Origin: Spirochaetaceae bacterium UBA5556
Lineage (GTDB): Bacteria > Spirochaetota > Spirochaetia > Treponematales > Rectinemataceae
Assembly (NCBI GenBank): GCA_002425765.1
Contig: DIMW01000014.1
Coordinates: 71,198 to 135,197, forward strand
DNA: 64,000 nt
Reading direction: 5' to 3'
Made by a program: the position numbers and the translations under genes. Shown in pieces: positions 8,901-17,306 of the stretch (positions are counted from its first letter, which is position 1; each line of letters opens with the position of its first letter). Below the pieces are notes generated by a model. The model had not been told where the DNA came from. It saw only the letters and a list, made by a program, of their open reading frames with translations, and made no database searches.

Positions 8901-9791
8901 TCATTCTTTTATAGCGCCGGCCAGAGTCCCCCTGATGATCCATCGGTGTCCGATGATGTAGAGAATGACGGTGGGCGCTGCCGATATAATGGCCGCGGCG
9001 GCGTACCTTGGCATCCTGTCCGTCCCGTAGGCATTCAGGAAGGAAGCCACGCGGAGCTGCATCGTAAAATTGTTCTGATTGGTCAGGAGAATGAGACTGA
9101 GCAGATAATCATTCCATGCCCCGATAAAGACGAGGAGCATGGCGAGAACAGTCGCGGGTTGCGCGAGGGGCAGCATGATTCTGAAAAGAACCACCCAGTG
9201 CCCCGCGCCATCGACCCGGGCAGCCTCGGCCAGTTCATTCGGCAGACTCCTAAAAAAGGAGCGGTAAATCAAGGTCCAGAAAGGTATGCCAAAGGCCGCC
9301 ATAGGCAGGAAAAGGCCATAAAGAGTATCGTTGAACTTGAGCGCTACCTCCATCTTGTAGAGAGGCACAAGTACCATCTGTACAGGTATGAAGTAGCCGA
9401 TAAGAATTAAATAAAAGAGCACCTCCGTGACGCGGCTTTTGTAGCGCGCGAAAATGTAGCCCGCCAGTGCTGCGGGGGGGATGGTACACGCTATGGATCC
9501 GATACAGACAATGAGCGTATTGAGCAGTCCCTTATCTATTCTCACTGCCTTCCAGGCATCTATAAAGTTTTTAACCTGGAACGACTTGGGCCACGCCCAG
9601 GGATGATACGCAAACTCAAGCTGGGTTTTGGCGGCAAAAAGAACGGGGATAATAAAAGGGAATATGGTAAAGAGCGCGAAGAGGCAAAGTATGACAGTGA
9701 CGATGATCTCGGTCGTGCCGTGGCGTCGTCTTTTTAGCCTGCGATACCGGGTTTTGTCCTGTTGGGCAGCCGCTGTATTCAATTCGCCCAT
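8901..9791 (-). CDS. CUT1 sugar ABC permease, MalG type (probable xylo-oligosaccharide)
   Basis: 296 residues from the ATG at 9791, chosen because AAAGGA lies 9 bases upstream and the MalF-type gene ends at 9793; an upstream TTG in the same frame is less likely. It has six predicted membrane helices and the EAA loop ELAEAARVDGAGHWVVLFRI that docks on the ATPase. It forms the translocation pore together with the MalF-type partner. No ATPase gene is in this operon; a shared MsmK-type ATPase, such as the one encoded near 37 kb, may serve it (inference). Confidence 0.9.
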   Translation of the reverse strand: MGELNTAAAQQDKTRYRRLKRRRHGTTEIIVTVILCLFALFTIFPFIIPVLFAAKTQLEFAYHPWAWPKSFQVKNFIDAWKAVRIDKGLLNTLIVCIGSIACTIPPAALAGYIFARYKSRVTEVLFYLILIGYFIPVQMVLVPLYKMEVALKFNDTLYGLFLPMAAFGIPFWTLIYRSFFRSLPNELAEAARVDGAGHWVVLFRIMLPLAQPATVLAMLLVFIGAWNDYLLSLILLTNQNNFTMQLRVASFLNAYGTDRMPRYAAAAIISAAPTVILYIIGHRWIIRGTLAGAIKE

Positions 9792-9792
9792 A

Positions 9793-10728
9793 TTATTCGT
9801 CCTTTCTCTTGCCAAAGGTGAACTGGAGGATCGTAAAGACCAGGGAGAGAATGAAAATCACCACACCGATGGCGGCCGCCTTGCCATAGTTCCAGTTGAT
9901 AAAGCCGTGACGGTAGAGGCTTATACCCAGAGTACTCGTGGCATATCCCGGCCCCCCCGTCGTCATGAGGTAGGGAAGATCGAAAAGCTTGAGACTCCCT
10001 ACTGTACACAGCACGGCGCAGATGCGTATCGCGTAGTTGAGGTCAGGAAGAACGATACTCCAGGCATAACGCAGGGCCGAGGCACCGTCCAGCTCGGCCG
10101 CTTCGCGCAGATCGCGCGGTATCTGCTCCATTCTCGCCATAAAGTAAATAATATAGAAGCCTGAATAGGCCCAAGTAGCGATGATAAACACAGACCAGAA
10201 CGCGAATTTCGGGTTGCCTAAAAAATCCGCGGAGGCGAGCCACTTCCAGCCGAGCACCTTGCCGATCGTCACCAGAATACCGTAATTAGGCGCGAAGACC
10301 ATCTTCCCCAGCATGGCGGTGATCGCCGAGGGCAAAATATTGGCCAGATAGAAGATCGCCCTCAGGGTATTGCTCATCCTGTTCGAATAGTACGTGAGCC
10401 CGAAAGCAATAAAGAAAGAGAGGGGAAGCTGTATCACAATGCTCCAGAAAGCCCAGGAGAACACATGCCTCAGACCTGCCAGGAATTCCTCATCCGCGAA
10501 CAGTTTCCTGTAGTTGTCGAGTCCGACGAACACCTCGTCGGACAGCCCGGAGGTTTTCATCTGCGATATTCTGAAGGTTTCGACGATTGGATAATAGAGA
10601 AAGACCGCGAGAAATAAAAGCGCCGGCAGGATACAGAAAAAGATGAACAAGGTTCTTCCGGGCTCTCGTCGAGGGACTCTCTTCTTCGCTGCGAGCCGTA
10701 CTGTATCAGCCGGAACAACCTTCGCCAT
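9793..10728 (-). CDS. CUT1 sugar ABC permease, MalF type (probable xylo-oligosaccharide)
   Basis: 311 residues with an N-terminal cytoplasmic basic stretch, a first helix (TLFIFFCILPALLFLAVFLY) and an EAA loop (DLREAAELDGASALRYAWSI). The start ATG is preceded by GGAGGG. It is the first permease gene after the binding-protein gene and is followed within two bases by the MalG-type gene. Inner membrane. Substrate assignment rests on the adjacent GH52 xylosidase and sugar-sensing kinase, not on the sequence itself. Confidence 0.9.
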   Translation of the reverse strand: MAKVVPADTVRLAAKKRVPRREPGRTLFIFFCILPALLFLAVFLYYPIVETFRISQMKTSGLSDEVFVGLDNYRKLFADEEFLAGLRHVFSWAFWSIVIQLPLSFFIAFGLTYYSNRMSNTLRAIFYLANILPSAITAMLGKMVFAPNYGILVTIGKVLGWKWLASADFLGNPKFAFWSVFIIATWAYSGFYIIYFMARMEQIPRDLREAAELDGASALRYAWSIVLPDLNYAIRICAVLCTVGSLKLFDLPYLMTTGGPGYATSTLGISLYRHGFINWNYGKAAAIGVVIFILSLVFTILQFTFGKRKDE

Positions 10729-10811
10729 CCATACCCTCCACCACTTAAAATTATACTACAGCTCTCCCCCGATATGGGGTAAATCTTAAAAAGGCAGTGT
10801 AGAGAAGCAAG

Positions 10812-10833
10812 AGGGCGCGGTTTCCCGCGCCCT
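10812..10833 (-). promoter_or_regulatory. Hairpin between binding-protein and permease genes
   Basis: A 9-bp GC-rich stem (10812-10820 with 10825-10833) and a 4-base loop lie 18 bases after the binding-protein stop. In the minus-strand transcript the stem is preceded by a long A-rich run and followed by only a weak pyrimidine stretch, so it probably stabilises or attenuates the message rather than fully ending it. Read on the plus strand it would look like a classic terminator with a T-run, but no plus-strand gene precedes it. Confidence 0.65.
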
Positions 10834-10850
10834 AATTTTTTAGATTTTTT

Positions 10851-12107
10851 TTATTTTTTTACAGGACCCATATTCTCGATGCAGAGAGCCTCGAAGGAGG
10901 TGAGGGCTTTCTTCACATCGGCCTCGGGCAGGAAGAAGCTCTGGATCGTATCGTTGAGCGGGGAAGTCACCGAGGGAGGAAGATCCTGGTCCCACCAGAA
11001 GGTGACCGTTTTGGCGGACGCGAAGACGGCGGAAGCCTGGGCGGTCAAGCTGGACTTTGCCTTAACGCCAGGAACTGAACAGATGCGTCCCGGATCTGAC
11101 TGACAAGCCTCAACGCTCATGGCATACTTCATGAACTTGACCACGGCATCTTTTTTGGAAGCAGCCACTTTGGTGGCGGCAAACCCGATGTCTGTCATTC
11201 CCATGATGTCGGCTGCCGTTCCGACTCCGCCCGACTTGAACGTGGGGAAAGCATAGAATCCCAGGGTTTGGTCGGTAAATTCCGGATTGGAGTACTGCGC
11301 GCACATCCACGATCCGGTAATATGCATGGCCGCCTTGCCCGTAGCCATGAGCTGCTGGGCATCACCGTAGCCCTCGCCCAATGGGGTGGCGCCAAAATAA
11401 CCTTTTTTGATCCAGTTCTGGTAAAGCTGGGCTGCCTTGATGAATGGATCGGAATTATACGCAAGCTTTCGGGCCGAGGCTTGGGCCGAGGCATCGCCGC
11501 CATAGCGGTTCGTCAGGTACATGTAGAGAGCAAGCGCCGGCCATTTATCCTTTTCGCCGCAGGCAAAAGGCTGGACACCCTTGGACAAAAGAGTGTCGCA
11601 GACCTTGTCGAACTCTTCGATGGTCGTAGGGACTTTCAGATTGTAGGTTTTGAAGATGCCTTCATTTGCGAAAATGCCGGCTACCGCGAAGAAGGGAGCT
11701 ACTCCGTATATCTTGCCTTTCCATGTCATTGCCTGCTGTGCGGCAAGGCTTCCGGGCACCGACTTCAGCTCAGCCGTCAAGTCGAAAAGATTCCCGGCAT
11801 CCGCGTACCCCCCCATGACCGAGCCTCCCCAGGTCTGGAAAATATCGGGGAGACCAGAGCCCGAGGCCATCGTGATCTTTGTCTTATCCATGAGCCCTGG
11901 ATCGCCGAGCGCCACGTAGTCAATCTTTATGTCGGGATATTTGGCCTGGAATCCCGCGATGAGGTCTCTCACATAGAGATGGTCGGCCGAATCATCGGGG
12001 ATATCTCTACCCCAGATCGTCAATGTCACATTGGCGGCGAAAAGCGAAGGTGCCGCGATCAGGCCGAATAGAAGACAAGCTAAAACAAAAACATTAAATT
12101 TCTTCAT
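10851..12107 (-). CDS. Extracellular sugar-binding protein of a CUT1 ABC importer
   Basis: 418 residues from the ATG at 12107, which has GGAGGA 6 bases upstream; longer in-frame starts lack this. The signal peptide MKKFNVFVLACLLFGLIAAP ends SLFA before the mature domain. The mature part is a type 1 extracellular solute-binding protein (VTLTIWGRDIPDDSADHLY, later GKAAMHITGSWMCAQY and ATKVAASKKDAVVKFMKYAM). No lipobox cysteine, so it is probably periplasmic. As first gene of the importer operon beside GH52, it most likely captures xylo-oligosaccharides. Confidence 0.88.
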   Translation of the reverse strand: MKKFNVFVLACLLFGLIAAPSLFAANVTLTIWGRDIPDDSADHLYVRDLIAGFQAKYPDIKIDYVALGDPGLMDKTKITMASGSGLPDIFQTWGGSVMGGYADAGNLFDLTAELKSVPGSLAAQQAMTWKGKIYGVAPFFAVAGIFANEGIFKTYNLKVPTTIEEFDKVCDTLLSKGVQPFACGEKDKWPALALYMYLTNRYGGDASAQASARKLAYNSDPFIKAAQLYQNWIKKGYFGATPLGEGYGDAQQLMATGKAAMHITGSWMCAQYSNPEFTDQTLGFYAFPTFKSGGVGTAADIMGMTDIGFAATKVAASKKDAVVKFMKYAMSVEACQSDPGRICSVPGVKAKSSLTAQASAVFASAKTVTFWWDQDLPPSVTSPLNDTIQSFFLPEADVKKALTSFEALCIENMGPVKK

Positions 12108-12191
12108 GCGTGTTCCTCCAGTTTCTGCAAATAAACACAAGCGAATACCACTCGTTCTCTTAAGTACCTTACTATTCATTTTTTGATACCG

Positions 12192-12234
12192 AAATAGGGT
12201 AAATGCCGCATTGCGGGGTAGGATATTTTACCTA
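12192..12234. promoter_or_regulatory. Inverted TAGG(G)TAAA half-sites before the sugar-binding protein gene
   Basis: On the plus strand TAGGGTAAAT (from about 12194) is followed about 21 bases later by ATTTTACCTA (12225-12234), an imperfect inverted repeat. The right half repeats the 9-mer found before the xylosidase gene. A further GGGGTAAAT occurs near 10775, ahead of the first permease. Together they look like operator half-sites of one regulator. The DUF3842 gene starts 13 bases to the right, so the site could also affect it. Confidence 0.4.
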
Positions 12235-12246
12235 TATTCTTCTTCT

Positions 12247-12693
12247 ATGCAGAAGAAACCAATAATTGTCGTTGTCGATGGACTGGGCGGAGGAATCGGG
12301 TCTCAGTTGTGCGCGAAGGTCCGGCAGGTGTTCGGACAGCGCGTCGAAATTTTTGCTCTCGGGACTAATTCCTCGGCTACGGAGCAAATGCTGCGGGCGG
12401 GAGCGGACCGGGGAGCGAGCGGCGAGAACGCGATACAAGTGTCCGTTGGTCAGGCACAGGTCATTCTCGGTCCGATCGGCATAGTCCTTCCCGATTCCAT
12501 GATGGGAGAGATAACGCCGGCGATAGCTCAATCCGTCATGCGGGCAGGCGGCAAAAAGGTACTGCTTCCAGTAAGCCAACCACATTTCATCCTTGCAGGA
12601 GTACTTCCTTCTTCACTCTCGAAGTGCATCGACGAAGTGGTGAGTCTCCTTGCTTCCGAGCTTGCCGGCATGCTAGAATTTGAACAGAAATAA
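12247..12693 (+). CDS. DUF3842 family protein
   Basis: 148 residues from the ATG at 12247; a longer frame would need a TTG at 12211 and adds no family-like sequence. It matches DUF3842: an N-terminal VVVDGLGGGIGSQLC turn resembling a nucleotide-binding loop, then AGADRGASGENAIQVSVGQA, ILGPIGIVLPDSMMGEITP and a strand near KKVLLPVSQPHF. The family is cytoplasmic and of unknown function. It sits between the divergent sugar operon and a metal-transport operon on its own strand, about 180 bp before the latter. No clear Shine-Dalgarno is visible. Confidence 0.8.
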   Translation: MQKKPIIVVVDGLGGGIGSQLCAKVRQVFGQRVEIFALGTNSSATEQMLRAGADRGASGENAIQVSVGQAQVILGPIGIVLPDSMMGEITPAIAQSVMRAGGKKVLLPVSQPHFILAGVLPSSLSKCIDEVVSLLASELAGMLEFEQK

Positions 12694-12870
12694 TTGAGAA
12701 AAGCCTTCAGCCTGAAGACTGAAGCCCGCGGCCTGCCCGCGGTTCGTCTGGTATGAATGCGCGCGTGAGGCGTTGCCTCTTGGCGCCGCGTTGAGACCGA
12801 AGTGTTTGAAACACCTCATATGGCGTGCGCGAAGCCTGCCTGTATTTCTTAAATTCCGAGGAATTTTTCC
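12694..12870 (+). other. Spacer with small inverted repeats before the metal-transport operon
   Basis: It contains CTTCAG...CTGAAG (about 12703-12722), CCGCGG...CCGCGG (about 12728-12744) and AAGTGTTT/AACACCT (about 12800-12816). I do not recognise a classic Zur box. One of these may be a DUF3842 terminator or a metal-regulator site; none is convincing alone. Confidence 0.3.
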
Positions 12871-13632
12871 ATGACCGCCCGACATTCTCATCATGGGATA
12901 CAGGTTCTGCTGACACTGTTCTGCCTGCTCGCCATGCCGCTCGCCGCGCAGGAACAGCCTGTCATCGCCTCCACGTCGTGGGTACAGGCTTTCGTCCTCG
13001 CCGCCGGAGCGAAAAACGTGGTGACGATCGCTCCTTTCGAACTTCAACATCCCCCTGAATACGAGATTAAACCTTCAGATCTGCTCGCCGTTCAACACGC
13101 GTCACTGGTTGTCTATTCCGGCTACGAAAAATTCGCGAAGAAGCTCGCGGAAACGGCTCAAAACAAAAACCTCAGGGTAATCTCGGTCTACACCGACAAC
13201 GTGCCCTCCACCATCATCGCCGAATCGAAAAAAATCGCGGAAGCATTGGGAACGACCGAGGCACAGGTACAATGGGCACAGTCCTTCATAGCCTTTACGG
13301 AAAACCTGCGTTCCGAGGTCGCCTCCTCGCTGCCGGACAAGAGAGTCGTCGTGCAGGCCTACATGAAGACTTTCGCGGAGTGGCTGGGGCTCGACGTCGT
13401 GGGGACCTTCGGCCCCGGAGAACCTTCGCCGGCGGTCGTCCTCGATTTTATAAAGAAGAAACCGGCCATGGTGCTGGACAACTACCACAATCCTGGAGGC
13501 AAAGCCCTCGCCGAAAGCCTCGGCGTGCCGTACGTGCTCCTCATCAATTTCCCCGGCAAGGGAGGCACGCGTACGATAGAGGACGTCTTCCTTTACAATG
13601 AAAAGGCCATTCTGGGACAAGATGGAAGATAG
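12871..13632 (+). CDS. Divergent ZnuA/TroA-like metal-binding protein of an ABC importer
   Basis: 253 residues with a signal peptide (hydrophobic VLLTLFCLLAMPLAAQ near 12-27). It has the cluster A-1 binding-protein layout: HPPEYEIKPSDLL (His60; family usually DPHEYEPTPSD), a long central helix, and VVVQAYMKTFAEWLGL where ZnuA/TroA have a histidine in HDAF; here Gln162 stands in that place. A third possible ligand is His206 in LDNYHNPGG. So only part of the usual metal site is kept. It lies directly before ATPase and permease genes of the same class, so it is surely part of an importer; zinc, manganese or another metal cannot be decided. The mature protein is periplasmic. Confidence 0.75.
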   Translation: MTARHSHHGIQVLLTLFCLLAMPLAAQEQPVIASTSWVQAFVLAAGAKNVVTIAPFELQHPPEYEIKPSDLLAVQHASLVVYSGYEKFAKKLAETAQNKNLRVISVYTDNVPSTIIAESKKIAEALGTTEAQVQWAQSFIAFTENLRSEVASSLPDKRVVVQAYMKTFAEWLGLDVVGTFGPGEPSPAVVLDFIKKKPAMVLDNYHNPGGKALAESLGVPYVLLINFPGKGGTRTIEDVFLYNEKAILGQDGR

Positions 13633-14464
13633 GATAGTGATAGGCGCCCCAAGCAACGTGAAAGACAGCATGGACTCCGGCACGGCAGATGAAGCCACGC
13701 GCGACTGTCCGTCCGTCCTTTCGGCGGAGGCGCTTTCCATAGGGTATCGCCGCGCCGACCCGGTCGTGCGCGATATCTGTGTTGGATTCCCCGCGGCGGT
13801 GCGGAGAGCGGGAACCGGGAGAGAAAAAAAGCGGGATAATGTCCTTGGCTTTGTCGGCCCCAACGGCGCCGGCAAGACGACGCTCCTCAAAACCTGCCTC
13901 GGCCTTCTGCCCCCTCTCGGCGGAGAACTCCGCCTCCTGGGCGTCGATACCCGCAAGGCCCGTTTTTCGGAGACCCGGAAGAAGCTGGCATACATCCCAC
14001 AAAATCGGCCGGAGGGAAGCGCGGGACAGCTGCGGGTCTCGGTGCGCGAGGCCGTATCGTTCGGAAGGCTGGGGCGGCGCGGCTTGACCGGCCGCTTCGA
14101 CCGCGCCGACCGCGAGGCGGTGGAGGAGGCCATTTTCTACTGTGGCCTCGAAGACCTTGCCGACAAGGCGGTCCAGGACCTTTCGGGAGGGCAGTTCCAG
14201 CGGGTAGCGATCGCGCGCGCCATGGCGGCGGAACCGGCGCTCTATCTGTTCGACGAACCCGGCTCCTCCCTCGACGAGGAAGGACAGACCGCCATGCAAA
14301 GCCTCATACTTTCCCTGGCCGAATCGGGGATTCCCCTGATCATCGTCACGCACGACCGCGCGCTCATGGCCTTGTGCGACGCGGTACTCCTCTTCGAGAA
14401 AGGGGCCGCGAGGCTTCTCGACGCCGGCTCCTTCCTCGCGGACATGGCGGAGCGCGGCACATGA
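13622..14464 (+). CDS. znuC: Metal ABC transporter ATPase, ZnuC type
   Basis: 280 residues from the ATG at 13622, overlapping the end of the binding-protein gene by 11 bases; an ATG at 13598 would lengthen the overlap. Walker A is FVGPNGAGKTTLLKTCLG, the signature is DLSGGQFQRVAIARAM, Walker B is ALYLFDEPGSSLD and the switch histidine is in IIVTHDRALM. An unusual 50-60 residue lead precedes the ATPase fold (about 1-35) and an extra basic segment (RRAGTGREKKRDN) interrupts the start of the domain. It powers the importer at the inner face of the membrane. Confidence 0.88.
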   Translation: MEDRIVIGAPSNVKDSMDSGTADEATRDCPSVLSAEALSIGYRRADPVVRDICVGFPAAVRRAGTGREKKRDNVLGFVGPNGAGKTTLLKTCLGLLPPLGGELRLLGVDTRKARFSETRKKLAYIPQNRPEGSAGQLRVSVREAVSFGRLGRRGLTGRFDRADREAVEEAIFYCGLEDLADKAVQDLSGGQFQRVAIARAMAAEPALYLFDEPGSSLDEEGQTAMQSLILSLAESGIPLIIVTHDRALMALCDAVLLFEKGAARLLDAGSFLADMAERGT

Positions 14465-15315
14465 GGGAACTCTTCCAGATTCCGGCCTTCAGCCGGGCGA
14501 TCGTCGCGCTGTTCGCATGCGGAATCGCGTTCCCCCTGCTCGGGATATACATACTCTCATTGGAACTTATACCGGTCCGGTTCGGCGTGATGCACCTGTC
14601 GCTGCTCGGCGCGACGGCCGGCCTCATGTTCGGCGTCGATCCTGTATTCTTCGCGATGCTGTTCTCCGTCGCCGGAGGATTTGTCATCGCGGGATTGAGT
14701 TCGCGCGCGTCGGGCGGCAGCTCGGGAGGCGCCATGGCTCTCCTGATGACCGCCAGTCTTGGCATTGTATTCATTCTGTTCTACAAGACCAACATCCATG
14801 CCATCGAGGCCTTCAATCTTTTCTGGGGCAATGTTCTCGCCCTCGACAAAGTCGAAGTCCTGCTCGTCCTGATCGTCTCAGCCCTGATTCTGGCCAGTAC
14901 CATCCGCTTTCTCAGACCGATCTCTGCGGTACTTTTCGACAGGGAGACGGCGTTCGCCTTCGGCTTTCCGTCGACGGTCGTGTACACCGGAATTCTGGTA
15001 ATGGTCTGCGCGGGCATCGGCCTCGGCATACGGATCACGGGAGCGCTCATGGTCGACGCGGTGACGCTGCTTCCCGCGCTTGCGGCCCAGTCTCTCAAAA
15101 AAAACTTCAAGCCCACAATGCTTCTTGCGTCGGTCTTCGGCGTGTGCATCAACCTGGGAGGCTTCGCGCTCGCCGTCGTTTTCGACCTGCCGACGAGCCC
15201 CGCCATCATCGTCGTGGGCAGTGCCGTGGTCCTCGGCTGCAGGCTCGTCGTCCGTCTTCAAAAAAAAGAAAACCGGGCCTCGGAAAATGCCGAGTCTTCC
15301 CTTTTTCGGCATTGA
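14461..15315 (+). CDS. znuB: Metal ABC transporter permease, ZnuB type
   Basis: 284 residues from the ATG at 14461, sharing ATGA with the end of the ATPase gene. It has about eight hydrophobic helices and the family pattern of the ABC-3 permeases (RFGVMHLSLLGATAGLMF, later FGFPSTVVYTGILVMVCAGI and ITGALMVDAVTLLPALAAQ). It forms the membrane channel for the metal imported by the two preceding gene products. The three genes are translationally coupled. Confidence 0.9.
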   Translation: MRELFQIPAFSRAIVALFACGIAFPLLGIYILSLELIPVRFGVMHLSLLGATAGLMFGVDPVFFAMLFSVAGGFVIAGLSSRASGGSSGGAMALLMTASLGIVFILFYKTNIHAIEAFNLFWGNVLALDKVEVLLVLIVSALILASTIRFLRPISAVLFDRETAFAFGFPSTVVYTGILVMVCAGIGLGIRITGALMVDAVTLLPALAAQSLKKNFKPTMLLASVFGVCINLGGFALAVVFDLPTSPAIIVVGSAVVLGCRLVVRLQKKENRASENAESSLFRH

Positions 15316-15346
15316 CTTGGCCGCCATTTGCGCTATCATCGAAAGT

Positions 15347-16378
15347 ATGAACCAACATGAAATTACGTCGCCCATCGAACTTTTGGACGACCAGGGACAC
15401 ATCACCGAAGAGGGGTGGGCCCGGCGCCAGCTGTGGCGCTATGACCGCTCGCGCATCAAGGCGCCATGGTGCCGGATCAAGGAATGGGACTACTATTGCG
15501 TGCTTTCGCAGAAACGCGAGTACGGCATTGCGTTCACCGTGTCGGATTTGGGGTATCTCGGGCTGTCAAGCATTATCTGGCTCGATTTCGCCAAACGTAC
15601 GTTCACACCGATCGACAGCTTCAAACTGCTGCCCAGGGGGAAAACAGGATTCTCCTCTACCTCATCGCGCGGCGATCTCAGGTACGAAGATAAGAAACTC
15701 GCCATCTCCTACATACTCGGTGAGGACCAACGCCGCATTGTGGCGCGATGCCCGTCCCTCGGCGATGGCAGAGAATTGCAGTGCGATCTGACGCTCGCGC
15801 AGGACCCTGCCGCGGACAGCATGAACATCGCCACATCATGGAAGGAGAACAGGCGCGCCTTTTACTACAACCAGAAAATCAACTGCATGCCCGCGCGCGG
15901 CGAGGTCACGATCGGGGAGGAGCATTACCCCTTCGAGCCCGGCGATTCCTTCGGTGTGCTGGATTGGGGACGCGGCAATTGGTTCTATAAAAATCGTTGG
16001 TACTGGGGCTCGGCGTCAGGCTTACATGAGGGCGTCCCCTTGGGCTGGAATATAGGATATGGATTTACCGACAGGACCCCCGCCTCCGAAAACATGATCT
16101 TTTACGACGGCAAAGCCCACAAGCTCGAGGAAATCACCTTCCACATCAACCCAAACGACTACATGGCTCCGTGGAATATCACGAGCAGCGATGGACGATT
16201 TGAAATGAAGTTCGAGCCCGTGCTGAACCGCCACAGCGCCACAAAAGTGCTCATGATATCCTCGATCCAGAACCAGCTCTTCGGGTATTATTCGGGCCAG
16301 ATCATTCTCGACGACGGCCGCGCGCTCAAGATCGACAAATTACTCGGCCTTGCCGAGGATGTACAGAACAAGTGGTAG
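15347..16378 (+). CDS. DUF2804 family protein
   Basis: 343 residues from the ATG at 15347 (an open frame continues upstream across znuB but is not coding there). It matches DUF2804: an N-terminal WARRQLWRYDRSRIKAPWCR, a central FYYNQKINCMPARGEV, and the conserved FGVLDWGRGNWFYKNRWYWG with a following GWNIGYGF. No signal peptide or membrane segment. The family is probably a lipocalin-like or carotenoid-hydrolase-like beta fold, but no activity is known to me. It follows znuB by 31 bp, so it may be co-transcribed with the metal importer. Confidence 0.85.
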   Translation: MNQHEITSPIELLDDQGHITEEGWARRQLWRYDRSRIKAPWCRIKEWDYYCVLSQKREYGIAFTVSDLGYLGLSSIIWLDFAKRTFTPIDSFKLLPRGKTGFSSTSSRGDLRYEDKKLAISYILGEDQRRIVARCPSLGDGRELQCDLTLAQDPAADSMNIATSWKENRRAFYYNQKINCMPARGEVTIGEEHYPFEPGDSFGVLDWGRGNWFYKNRWYWGSASGLHEGVPLGWNIGYGFTDRTPASENMIFYDGKAHKLEEITFHINPNDYMAPWNITSSDGRFEMKFEPVLNRHSATKVLMISSIQNQLFGYYSGQIILDDGRALKIDKLLGLAEDVQNKW

Positions 16379-16393
16379 CCACCAGTACAGACG

Positions 16394-16627
16394 ATGAACA
16401 TCACGGTTGAATATGTAGGCTTTTTGAAACTCGAAGGAATAAAGTCAGGATCTGTCCTCGAATTTCCCGAGGGGACCACCGCGGCGGGTGTTCTGGACGG
16501 CTTCGGCCTGACCGGCTCGTACCGCAAATACATCGTTCCCATCGTAAACAGCGAACGTTCGCCCCAGGAAAGAGCGCTGAAGGACGGAGACCATCTCTTC
16601 ATCTACCTGCCGGTCGGCGGAGGCTGA
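16394..16627 (+). CDS. ThiS/MoaD-like ubiquitin-fold sulfur carrier
   Basis: 77 residues with a beta-grasp pattern and the C-terminal LPVGGG. The exposed Gly-Gly end is what an E1-like enzyme adenylates, allowing formation of a thiocarboxylate. VLEFPEGTTAAGVLDGFGL is the usual MoaD/ThiS central region, and ALKDGDHLFIYLPV the last strand. The gene for an E1-like partner follows after 2 bases. Neither thiamin nor molybdopterin genes are nearby, so the acceptor pathway is open; tungsten/molybdenum cofactor or another sulfur transfer are both possible. Confidence 0.85.
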   Translation: MNITVEYVGFLKLEGIKSGSVLEFPEGTTAAGVLDGFGLTGSYRKYIVPIVNSERSPQERALKDGDHLFIYLPVGGG

Positions 16628-16629
16628 CT

Positions 16630-17280
16630 GTGGCTAATACGCCCTCTGTGTCTCCACCGGCCGCGCACGCCGCCACCCCCGGATGGCTCTCCCGCAACCC
16701 GCCGGCCCTGCGCGACATCGCCGGCAGGCGCGTGGGCATCATCGGCCTGGGAGGGCTTGGTTCGAACATCGCCATAATGCTCGCAAGAGCGGGCGTACCC
16801 TCGCTCAGGCTGGCCGATTTCGATTCCGTCTCGCAGGAGAACCTCAACCGGCAACATTATTTTCCTCATCACCTCGGCCAGAAGAAAACCGAAGCCCTCG
16901 CCTCAGAGCTGCGGGCGCTGAGCCCCGCAATCGCGCTCGACCTGTGGCGCCGCGAGGTCGAGGAACGCGATCTGGAAGCCTTTTGCGCGGGCTGCGATGT
17001 CGTGGTCGAAGCCGTGGACGAGGTGGCGACAAAGGCCATGATTCTTTCGTGGTTCATGAAGCGCGGCGCGGCATCCTGGCTCGTCACCGCGTCCGGGGTG
17101 GGCGGCCTCGGACCCGCCGCCCCCATCCGCACGGTTCGGCTCGCCGACCGAATCGTCGCCTGCGGAGACTTTGAAACCTCCTCGGAAGGGGAAAACGGCG
17201 TCTGCGCTCCCCGCGTCATGCTTGTCGCGTCACACCAGGCGCTGGCGGTCCTCCGGATTCTGGCGGGGATAGAACGCTGA
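16630..17280 (+). CDS. ThiF/MoeB-type E1-like adenylyltransferase
   Basis: 216 residues with GTG start. A Rossmann nucleotide loop GIIGLGGLGSNIAIMLARAG (36-55), Asp63, Asn71 and Arg74 (ENLNRQHY) and a conserved lysine near 85-86 form the ATP site of ThiF/MoeB. Cys192 (GVCAPRV) matches the position of the catalytic cysteine. The CxxC zinc pairs of MoeB are absent, as in the short ThiF group. It should adenylate the Gly-Gly end of the small protein encoded just upstream. The pair is a minimal sulfur-carrier module without an evident target gene. Confidence 0.87.
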   Translation: MANTPSVSPPAAHAATPGWLSRNPPALRDIAGRRVGIIGLGGLGSNIAIMLARAGVPSLRLADFDSVSQENLNRQHYFPHHLGQKKTEALASELRALSPAIALDLWRREVEERDLEAFCAGCDVVVEAVDEVATKAMILSWFMKRGAASWLVTASGVGGLGPAAPIRTVRLADRIVACGDFETSSEGENGVCAPRVMLVASHQALAVLRILAGIER

Positions 17281-17306
17281 AACAAATTCTTAAAGGGGGT
17301 ATCGCA

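Noticed and set aside
10834..10860. Plus-strand terminator formed by the hairpin at 10812-10833 and the following T-run
   Set aside because: The geometry fits, but no plus-strand gene lies to its left for many kilobases; a minus-strand role is more likely.
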